DNA of 5,434 bases from Fidelibacterota bacterium (GTDB taxonomy: Bacteria; Fidelibacterota; Marinisomatia; Marinisomatales; J089): contig RFIZ01000072.1 of NCBI GenBank assembly GCA_003695105.1, forward strand, positions 1-5,434. The letters run 5' to 3'. The notes below the pieces were generated by a model. That model had not been told where the DNA came from. It ran no database searches and worked only from the letters and a program-made list of their open reading frames with translations. This document shows positions 1-5,434 of the stretch, in pieces. The position numbers and the translations under genes were made by a program. How positions within the stretch are numbered: the stretch's first letter is position 1; each line of letters opens with the position of its first letter.

Positions 1-80
1 ACGCTGAGGTAAGGCGGAAATCTGATCTCGGTCGTTCGGAATGCAGGGCGGAGCCTCCGCTCCATTGAGCCGATCCAAAC

Positions 81-1394
81 CTAATACAGGTATCCCAGCC
101 CGATATACAAGCCGCTGGTTCCGTCCTGCGGATCGGCCGCCAGTCCATAATCCACGGCAATGATGAAATTCTCGTTCAGGGCGATCCGGAAACCGCCTCC
201 ATAGGAAAGGTGCAATGCGTCCTGTTTGGCAGCGCTGCCCAGGGAATTCAAATAGGTCTGGTTGCCATACTGACTCAAGGTCTGTCCTCCGTCGACAAAG
301 GCATTCAGGGCCAGATACAGGTTTTGGCCGAACACCACCGTCCGGAAAAATTTCCACCGCAGCTCCGCATTGAACAGCGCTACCGAGTTGCCTACAACCC
401 GGTTCTTCAGGATACCCCGAAAGGTCTTGGAACCGCCGAAGCCTTCCTGGGTCTGGTAAGAACTCTGATAATAAGGCAGCATGAAGAAGGGGATCTCTCC
501 GCCGATGACGGCCTGGTATCCTAACCGGTAGGCGAAGGAGAGATCACGTGGAATCAACGTGAAATACTGCCGGTGCGTGATGGTGAGTTCGGTATAGCTG
601 AAATCGGAACCCAGAAATGCAGGCGCGGTGAGAAGCAAGGCCTCCGTCCACATTCCGGACATGGGATTGGCCTCGTTATCCCGGGTGTCATACACGGCGC
701 CCAGTTTCAGATAGTTGACCCGACCGCCTTTCTCTTCGGCGGACGAAATGAAGCCTTTGGCTACATAGGAACTATAGAGGCCAATCGAATCGGGATCGGA
801 ATACACCGGTAATTGATCGGCGGCGTCCTTCCCTTTGTTCAGGGTGGCCACATCCACGGGACCGATTTCATTGTTCAGAAATCCCAACCCTACGATGGCG
901 CGGAGATGAGGATTGAAAACCTGTTTTTGAAAATCTGCCGTCAATTTGAACTGGTTCCGCATGTGGCGGTAGTAGACCCGGGTGATGTAGCCGGGATCCT
1001 GATCATCCTCATATTCGGGGTGGTATTCGGTCTCATATCCGTTGAAGCCGTAGAACGGCAACGCCTGTTCGGTAAGGTAACTCAATTCCCCGGTGACCCG
1101 GATCCCCGCCGGCAGGAGGTACTTGGAATCGAAAAAAAGTTTGTTGATGCCGGATCCTTTCGTAGTGCGGGACCATTCCATGTAGATTGAGTATAAATAA
1201 TCGGGATACATGGATCCGTCACCGTAGTTGAACGGATTGAGGATGATTCCGTACAGAAAGCCGGTATCGGAGTTATAGGCTATGGCCGGAACTCCGCCCC
1301 AGGACCAGCCGGTAATTTTTTTATCCTCCGGTGCGCCCGTTAAACCGCTCATCAAGATCAGCATCGTGCTGAGTACGAACAGGCCTTTTTTCAT
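81..1394 (-). CDS. POTRA-less Omp85/BamA-type outer-membrane beta-barrel protein
   Basis: This 437-residue protein starts at the ATG at 1394, which has AAGGAGG 5 nt upstream. A longer frame from a TTG at 1424 adds 10 charged residues ahead of the signal peptide and is less likely. Residues 1-21 form a Sec signal peptide: MKK, a hydrophobic stretch, then a likely cut near LTGA. The rest alternates aromatic and polar residues as in a transmembrane barrel, and the protein ends GLGYLY, a typical aromatic barrel terminus. Omp85-superfamily hallmarks are DTRDNEANPMSG (235-246), GGSKTFRGI (319-327, equivalent to the VRGY/F motif of loop L6) and NAELRWKF (341-348). The N-terminal part carries FNYGDGS (55-61) and FYGFNGYE (113-120), which I recall from surface-antigen-like barrels of Bacteroidota and relatives. 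After the signal only about 415 residues remain, so there is no room for a POTRA array. BamA or TamA function is therefore unlikely, and the role and any cargo are unknown. The gene is divergent from the transporter gene. The family call is firm; the function is open. Confidence 0.85.
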   Translation of the reverse strand: MKKGLFVLSTMLILMSGLTGAPEDKKITGWSWGGVPAIAYNSDTGFLYGIILNPFNYGDGSMYPDYLYSIYMEWSRTTKGSGINKLFFDSKYLLPAGIRVTGELSYLTEQALPFYGFNGYETEYHPEYEDDQDPGYITRVYYRHMRNQFKLTADFQKQVFNPHLRAIVGLGFLNNEIGPVDVATLNKGKDAADQLPVYSDPDSIGLYSSYVAKGFISSAEEKGGRVNYLKLGAVYDTRDNEANPMSGMWTEALLLTAPAFLGSDFSYTELTITHRQYFTLIPRDLSFAYRLGYQAVIGGEIPFFMLPYYQSSYQTQEGFGGSKTFRGILKNRVVGNSVALFNAELRWKFFRTVVFGQNLYLALNAFVDGGQTLSQYGNQTYLNSLGSAAKQDALHLSYGGGFRIALNENFIIAVDYGLAADPQDGTSGLYIGLGYLY

Positions 1395-1399
1395 TTTAT

Positions 1400-1406
1400 C
1401 CTCCTT
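1400..1406 (-). promoter_or_regulatory. Shine-Dalgarno site that decides the start of the barrel gene
   Basis: Read on the minus strand, AAGGAGG ends 5 nt before the ATG at 1394. It is a near-perfect anti-16S match and selects this ATG, which opens directly with the signal peptide MKKGLFVL, over the TTG at 1424 in the same frame. Confidence 0.8.
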
Positions 1407-1497
1407 ATGATCTTCCCTGTTCAAAAAATGTATATCAGAATTAAATTAGCAAAGAATGGTGAATGATTGGATCAATTATTTTCTCGCAATTTTTCTA

Positions 1498-1514
1498 CAA
1501 TTTGAGACAAATTG
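1498..1514. promoter_or_regulatory. Palindrome in divergent promoter region, candidate operator
   Basis: CAATTT (1498-1503), GAGAC (1504-1508) and AAATTG (1509-1514) form a perfect 6-bp inverted repeat with a 5-bp spacer. It lies 41 bp before the transporter ATG, in the AT-rich gap between the two divergent genes. The same half-site CAATTT also occurs at 1487-1492, and CAATTA at 1473-1478. A TACAAT hexamer at 1496-1501, one base off the sigma-70 -10 consensus, overlaps the left arm, but no good -35 box sits at the right distance. The arrangement is visible in the sequence. A role as a regulator-binding site is inference, and AT-rich DNA yields such palindromes by chance fairly easily. Confidence 0.35.
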
Positions 1515-1555
1515 ATTCATAGGAATTAGCTGGAAATCACTGAGGAGGGTACAGG

Positions 1556-2887
1556 ATGAACCAGGAAAAACGAGGGATCTGGGGCTGGGCCATGTACGAC
1601 TGGGCCAATTCCGCTTTTGCCACGACCGTCATGGCGGGATTTTTCCCCATCTTTTTCAAGAATTACTGGAGCAAAGGCACCGATGTCAATGTCAGCACGG
1701 CGCAACTGGGATTCGCTAATTCTCTGGCCAGTCTGTTCGTTGCCATCATGGCCCCCATCGTCGGCGCCATTGCCGACAAGGGATCGTATAAAAAGAAACT
1801 GCTGATCTTCTTCGCCTATGTGGGGGTCCTGATGACGGCCGCCCTCTTTTTGGTTCAGGAAGGTGACTGGGTCATGGCAGTGGTGGTCTATGCCATCGGT
1901 ATCGTGGGCTTTTCCGGTGCCAATACTTTCTATGATTCACTCCTGCCCACGGTGGCCAGCAAGGAAAAAATCGATTATGTTTCCGGCCTGGGATTCGGCA
2001 TGGGGTACCTGGGTGGCGGTCTGCTGTTTTTATTGAACGTTCTCATGACCCTCAACCCGGACTGGTTCGGGCTGGCCAATGCCGGGGAAGCGGTACGATG
2101 GAGCTTTTTGAGCGTGGCCGTCTGGTGGGGAGGTTTTACCCTGTTTACCATTGCCTGGGTCAAAGAGCCCAAACCGGAAGAGGCCCTTTCTCTGGGTCAG
2201 TGCATCAAAACCGGCGTACAACAGTATGTCACCACCTTCCGGAAGATCCGACACCTTCAGACCGTTTTCCTTTTCCTGGGCGCTTACTGGTTCTACATCG
2301 ACGGGGTGGATACCATCATTCGCATGGCCATCGACTACGGCATGTCCATCGGATTCAATTCCAACGACCTCATCGTGGCCCTGCTGATCACCCAATTCGT
2401 CGGTTTTCCGGCAGCCATTTATTACAGCAAACTGGGCAATCGCTTCGGCGTACGCCGAATGATATTCGTGGGTATCTTCGTCTATCTCCTGGTGACCATC
2501 TGGGGTATCCTGATGAAGGAGAAAATCGAATTTTACATCCTGGCCATTGTCATCGGACTGGTACAGGGCGGCGTACAGGCTTTGAGTCGTTCCTATTATT
2601 CCCGGCTGATTCCCAAAGACCAGGCCGGAGAATTCTATGGATTCTTCAACATGCTGGGGAAATTTGCCGTCATCATCGGACCGGTCCTGATTGGTACGGT
2701 GGGGCTGATCGTGAAAGGGACGCTCCTGCCCCTGGCCACCACCGAGGAACAATTTCATGCCATCACGCAGATTGCCTCTCGCTGGGGCATCGGAGCCGTG
2801 TCCCTGCTCTTCATTCTGGGCGCCATTCTGTTCTATTTCGTGAACGAAGAGAAAGGCCGGTCAGAACTCGAGGCGCTGCAAGCTTAA
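1556..2887 (+). CDS. MFS transporter, UMF1 / Atg22-like family
   Basis: This is a 443-residue polytopic inner-membrane protein of the usual family length. The ATG at 1556 follows AGGAGG (1543-1548) by 7 nt, so the start is secure. The family signature YDWANSAFATT (14-24) is in the first membrane segment, followed by a second segment at about 52-72 and the MFS loop 2-3 motif ADKGSYKKK (73-81). Other conserved stretches are GFSGANTFYDSLLP (118-131), SGLGFGMGYLGGG (143-155) and SRSYYSRLIP with the following GEFYGFFNMLGKF (about 342-370). I count twelve hydrophobic segments, with a longer charged cytoplasmic loop after segment 6 (about 201-233). Yeast Atg22, the distant eukaryotic relative, exports amino acids from the vacuole. 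The substrate of bacterial members is generally undefined and cannot be read here. The gene stands alone on its strand and ends 28 nt before a strong terminator, so it is probably monocistronic. The family call is confident; the substrate is unknown. Confidence 0.92.
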   Translation: MNQEKRGIWGWAMYDWANSAFATTVMAGFFPIFFKNYWSKGTDVNVSTAQLGFANSLASLFVAIMAPIVGAIADKGSYKKKLLIFFAYVGVLMTAALFLVQEGDWVMAVVVYAIGIVGFSGANTFYDSLLPTVASKEKIDYVSGLGFGMGYLGGGLLFLLNVLMTLNPDWFGLANAGEAVRWSFLSVAVWWGGFTLFTIAWVKEPKPEEALSLGQCIKTGVQQYVTTFRKIRHLQTVFLFLGAYWFYIDGVDTIIRMAIDYGMSIGFNSNDLIVALLITQFVGFPAAIYYSKLGNRFGVRRMIFVGIFVYLLVTIWGILMKEKIEFYILAIVIGLVQGGVQALSRSYYSRLIPKDQAGEFYGFFNMLGKFAVIIGPVLIGTVGLIVKGTLLPLATTEEQFHAITQIASRWGIGAVSLLFILGAILFYFVNEEKGRSELEALQA

Positions 2888-2915
2888 TTTCCGCGCGGCC
2901 GATTCATGGACGTGT

Positions 2916-2957
2916 AAAAAAATCCCTGCCTTCTCCGGGGAGATGGCAGGGATTTTT
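2916..2957. terminator. Bidirectional intrinsic terminator between convergent genes
   Basis: AAAAATCCCTGCC (2918-2930) pairs perfectly with GGCAGGGATTTTT (2945-2957), giving a 13-bp stem. Inside it, after a T-T mismatch, TCTC (2932-2935) pairs with GAGA (2940-2943) around a CGGG tetraloop. Transcripts from the transporter gene (stop at 2887) end in a 5-T run. Transcripts from htpG (stop at 3073, minus strand) end in a 7-T run read from the A tract at 2916-2922. One hairpin thus plausibly terminates both convergent genes. Confidence 0.9.
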
Positions 2958-3072
2958 CCTTGGGAGCAATTCCTGACCTTGACAGGGGATGCCCAGCCGG
3001 GAACACCCAGCCGATATGACTGGAAACGTGCGAATCTTACGTCCTCATGCGACCGGGGCCCAAAATCGAGGC

Positions 3073-4941
3073 TCAGAGCGCTTTGGACAGGAACGCGTTC
3101 ATGCGTTTCACGAATTCCGCGGGATTCTCCAGTTTCACCCCTTCCAGCATTAACGCCTGATCCAATAACAACCGGGCTGCATCGTCGAAGGCCTTGCTCT
3201 TGCGCATGGTTTTCAGTTTGAGTACGATCTCATGGTCGGGATTAATCTCCAGAATCGGTTTGGCCTCATTCATGACCGTCTGTCCCATGGCCCGCAAAAT
3301 GCCCTGCATCTGAACGGTGGGATCATCGGAATCGGCCACGATACAGGAGGGCGAATCGCTCAGGCGTTTCGACAGACGCACGTCCTTGACGTCATCCCCC
3401 AGAACCTTCTTCAATTTCTTCAGGAGAGGTGTATATTCCTTGAGATCGGGTTTTTTCTCTTCATCCGATTTCAGTTCCTCTCCGGCGTCGCTGCGGTTGA
3501 TGGGTTTGAGATCGTAGTCTTTGTACTTGGGAATGGCGGGAAAGACCAATTCATCGATTTCGTCATCCATGAGGAGGACTTCCACATCCTTCTCCCGGTA
3601 GATTTCCAACAGGGGTGAATTGCGAACCGCGTCCTCCGTCTCTCCTGTCAGATAATAGATCGCCTTCTGGCTGGAATCCATTCGCTCCACGTACTCTTTC
3701 AAACTGGTATACCCGTCCACCTTGGTGGATTTGAAACGGAGCAATTCCATCAATTCCTCCCGGCGATCCAGATCCTGGAACACACCTTCCTTCAGCGGAC
3801 GGCCGAATTCCCGGTAAAATTCCAGGTATTTCTTTTCATCCCTGGCCAGTTTGGCCAGTTCCGACAGAATTTTTTTCACCGAATTGTTCTTGATCTTCGC
3901 CAGAATCCGGTTTTGCTGGAGGATTTCCCGGCTCACATTCAGGGGCAGATCTTCCGAGTCGATGATACCCCGGATGAACCGGAGGTAGGTAGGCAACAGT
4001 TCCTTATCGTCATCCGTAATGAAAACCCGTTTGACGTACAGTTTGACCCCCGGTTTGTAGTCGGCATAGTAGAGATCGACCGGCGCCTTCTTCGGGATGT
4101 AGAACAGAGTGGTGTAATCAATCGTTCCTTCCGCCTGGGTGTGGATATACAGGAGAGGGTCATCGTAATCCATGGCGATGGAGCGGTAAAACTCATGGTA
4201 ATCCTTTTGCTTCAATTCGCTTTTGGGGCGCTTCCAGAAGGCGGTGGCGGCATTGATCTGGTCCACCTTTTCCCTGGTGGACTTGACGTTCCCCTCCTTG
4301 TCATAGTCCTTGTCCAGGTAGGTGAGAAAAATGGGAAACGAAATATGATTGGAATATTTCTTCACGATTTCATCGATCTTCCAGCGGCTGGCGAATTCCT
4401 TGCCCTCTTCATTCAATTTCAGGACGACGGTGGTGCCATGATCCTTCCGCACCGACTTTTCGATTTCGAAGCCGGTTGTGCCGTCGCTTTTCCAGAGCCA
4501 GGCCTGCTCCTCTCCGGCACGCCGGGTGGTGACTTCCACCGTCTCCGCCACCATGAAACTGGCATAGAAGCCCACACCGAATTGTCCGATCAGGTTGGAA
4601 TCCTTTTTGGCGTCCCCGGTCATCTGTTCCAGAAACCGGCGGGTGCCGGAACGGGCGATGGTACCCAAATTTTCCACCAGTTCCCGGTCGTTCATGCCGA
4701 TCCCGTTGTCGGCTACCGTCAGGGTAGGGTGATCTCCTTCCGTGTAGGAAATGTCGATCCGGGGAACGAATTTTTTCTCCTTGAAGGCTTCGTCTGTCAG
4801 AGACAGATATTTCATTTTATCCAGGGCGTCGGAGGCGTTGGATACCAGTTCCCGCAGGAAGATTTCCTTGTGGGAGTAAAGGGAATGAATAATGAGATTC
4901 AGTAATTGACTGACTTCGGTCTGAAACGGTTGTTTGGTCAT
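3073..4941 (-). CDS. htpG: Molecular chaperone HtpG (bacterial Hsp90)
   Basis: This 622-residue protein is the cytosolic ATP-dependent dimeric chaperone of the Hsp90 family, close to the 624 residues of E. coli HtpG. The ATG at 4941 is preceded by GGAG with an 8-nt gap. The N-terminal GHKL ATPase domain (about 1-215) has the catalytic Glu31 and Asn35 in FLRELVSNASDALDK, Asp78 in the DNGIGMN nucleotide-binding motif (78-84), the lid glycine motif IGQFGVGF (118-125), and GTTVVLKL (169-176). The middle domain (about 220-490) contains YLRFIRGIIDSEDLPLNVSR (319-338), whose Arg338 matches the arginine that contacts the ATP gamma-phosphate. The C-terminal dimerisation domain follows and ends MNAFLSKAL without the MEEVD tail of eukaryotic cytosolic Hsp90, as expected in bacteria. 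I see no frameshift or missing catalytic residue. The gene is convergent with the transporter gene and lies downstream of, and co-directional with, a redox gene. No CIRCE heat-shock operator is visible in the 97-nt leader. Confidence 0.98.
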   Translation of the reverse strand: MTKQPFQTEVSQLLNLIIHSLYSHKEIFLRELVSNASDALDKMKYLSLTDEAFKEKKFVPRIDISYTEGDHPTLTVADNGIGMNDRELVENLGTIARSGTRRFLEQMTGDAKKDSNLIGQFGVGFYASFMVAETVEVTTRRAGEEQAWLWKSDGTTGFEIEKSVRKDHGTTVVLKLNEEGKEFASRWKIDEIVKKYSNHISFPIFLTYLDKDYDKEGNVKSTREKVDQINAATAFWKRPKSELKQKDYHEFYRSIAMDYDDPLLYIHTQAEGTIDYTTLFYIPKKAPVDLYYADYKPGVKLYVKRVFITDDDKELLPTYLRFIRGIIDSEDLPLNVSREILQQNRILAKIKNNSVKKILSELAKLARDEKKYLEFYREFGRPLKEGVFQDLDRREELMELLRFKSTKVDGYTSLKEYVERMDSSQKAIYYLTGETEDAVRNSPLLEIYREKDVEVLLMDDEIDELVFPAIPKYKDYDLKPINRSDAGEELKSDEEKKPDLKEYTPLLKKLKKVLGDDVKDVRLSKRLSDSPSCIVADSDDPTVQMQGILRAMGQTVMNEAKPILEINPDHEIVLKLKTMRKSKAFDDAARLLLDQALMLEGVKLENPAEFVKRMNAFLSKAL

Positions 4942-4988
4942 GGTTGGTTCTCCATCCTTTGATATACGGTGTGAAACAGAAGATAAAT

Positions 4989-5004
4989 CCCTGGAAAAAC
5001 AGGG
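4989..5004 (-). other. Small hairpin in the htpG leader
   Basis: CCCTG (4989-4993) and CAGGG (5000-5004) can pair around a 6-nt loop, with one further wobble pair (4988-5005). On the minus strand the stem is followed by ATTTATCTT, a poor T tract. A second, weaker 4-bp hairpin (CACC 5016-5019 with GGTG 5027-5030) lies between it and the stop of the upstream gene. These could be a weak terminator or attenuator of the upstream gene, or mean nothing. The stems are short, so confidence is low. Confidence 0.25.
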
Positions 5005-5038
5005 GCTAAGTTTAACACCAAAAGGGGGTGATTGGTTC

Positions 5039-5434
5039 CTATTCTGCTTCCAGTTTCAGGGTGATCGACCGCCCTCGGAATGAATGGGCTGACAGGCTCA
5101 TGAGCAGGACAGCCAGATGTTCCAGGAGCGGAGCATTGCGGAGGGGTCCGCTATCTACGGGATGAAAGCCCAGGCCGGTTCCCAGCCGGGACACGGTTTC
5201 TTTGGCCTCTTCATCATCGCCGCACAGGAAAAGGTCGATCGGTTGGCCGTTCACGGTGGGATGCAACACCTGAGCGCTGCCGACCGTATTGAACGCTTTC
5301 ACCAGGCGGGCGTCCACCCAGTGACGCCGGAGGGTCTCCGGTACCTGGAGGTCTTCCCGTACCCGGGGACCGTCCTGCCAGTCCACCGGATTGCTGCAAT
5401 CGATCACTACCCTGCGTTCCGGATGGGGCCACTC
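5039..5434 (-). CDS. NAD(P)/F420-reductase-like dinucleotide-binding protein, C-terminal part
   Basis: The frame is open from the right edge of the window to a TAG at 5039, giving the last 131 residues of a protein whose family is usually a little over 200 residues. The N-terminal Rossmann GxGxxG loop and the true start are therefore outside. Visible landmarks, numbered from the edge, are VVIDCSNPVDW (9-19), LVKAFNTVGS (44-53), the cofactor-fold motif LFLCGDDEEAKETV (68-81), and GFHPVDSGPLRNAPLLEHLA (89-108). The last two patterns are characteristic of COG2085 'predicted dinucleotide-binding' proteins related to NADPH:F420 oxidoreductase. Many members occur in organisms without F420, so substrate and cofactor (NADPH, F420 or other) cannot be assigned. 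An internal GTG at 5407 is in frame, but conserved residues continue upstream of it, so it is not the start. htpG follows 97 nt downstream on the same strand. Confidence 0.85.
   Translation of the reverse strand, partial: EWPHPERRVVIDCSNPVDWQDGPRVREDLQVPETLRRHWVDARLVKAFNTVGSAQVLHPTVNGQPIDLFLCGDDEEAKETVSRLGTGLGFHPVDSGPLRNAPLLEHLAVLLMSLSAHSFRGRSITLKLEAE

Noticed and set aside
50..63. GGAGC-CTCC-GCTCC hairpin just downstream of the barrel gene stop.
   Set aside because: The stem is only 5 bp and has no T tract on the minus strand, so it does not support an intrinsic terminator. The rest of 1-80 shows nothing supportable.
210..1190. Three plus-strand open frames opposite the barrel gene (at 210, 573 and 813).
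   Set aside because: They are antisense to a gene with a signal peptide and Omp85 motifs across its length. They show no coding signature of their own.
2030..2976. Long alternative frames across the transporter gene (242 codons at 2030-2758 on minus, 292 codons at 2098-2976 on plus).
   Set aside because: Both overlap the transporter gene, whose family motifs span the region. Their translations are rich in His, Arg, Gly and Pro, as expected of out-of-frame reading.
2992..3013. Direct repeat CCCAGCCG at 2992-2999 and 3006-3013 in the gap before htpG.
   Set aside because: Two 8-bp copies in GC-rich sequence are likely by chance, with no further copies or symmetry nearby.
3913..4905. A 330-codon open frame on the plus strand opposite htpG.
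   Set aside because: It lies wholly antisense to htpG, which has full-length, motif-complete homology. The frame stays open because of the codon bias of htpG, and its translation has no recognisable domain and no suitable ribosome site.
4942..4960. Possible RNA thermometer masking the htpG ribosome site.
   Set aside because: I looked for an anti-Shine-Dalgarno (CTCC-type) stretch in the minus-strand leader and found none able to pair stably with GGAG.

Overview
The window reads as an ordinary chromosomal segment of a Gram-negative bacterium with moderate GC content. It holds an outer-membrane beta-barrel gene, a divergently transcribed inner-membrane transporter gene, the complete gene for the chaperone HtpG, and the 3' part of a dinucleotide-binding oxidoreductase gene that runs off the right edge. 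Genus cannot be read from this. The outer-membrane protein belongs to a POTRA-less Omp85-like type that I associate with Bacteroidota and related FCB phyla (Calditrichota, Ignavibacteria and similar). The Shine-Dalgarno sequences are strong (AAGGAGG, AGGAGG, GGAG) at normal spacing. This argues against typical Bacteroidia or Flavobacteriia, which use such sites little, and fits a deeper FCB-type or other Gram-negative lineage. That placement is inference.

Layout: 1-80 holds no supportable gene. 81-1394 (minus) encodes a secreted beta-barrel of the Omp85/surface-antigen type. 1395-1555 is an AT-rich divergent intergenic region with a perfect 6-5-6 palindrome, CAATTT-GAGAC-AAATTG. 1556-2887 (plus) encodes a 12-TM MFS transporter of the UMF1/Atg22-like family. 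2888-3072 separates two convergent genes and contains a strong bidirectional intrinsic terminator at 2916-2957. 3073-4941 (minus) is htpG, full length with all ATPase motifs. 4942-5038 is its leader, with two small hairpins. 5039-5434 (minus) is the C-terminal 131 residues of a COG2085-type NAD(P)/F420-reductase-like protein whose Rossmann start lies outside the window.

The genes do not form an evident pathway. The barrel and the transporter share a control region but point apart. htpG and the redox gene are co-directional with a 97-nt gap and may be partly co-transcribed. I see no mobile element, CRISPR array, tRNA, rRNA, toxin-antitoxin pair or defence gene. I did not find an undescribed system here. 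The findings are modest regulatory or family-level points.
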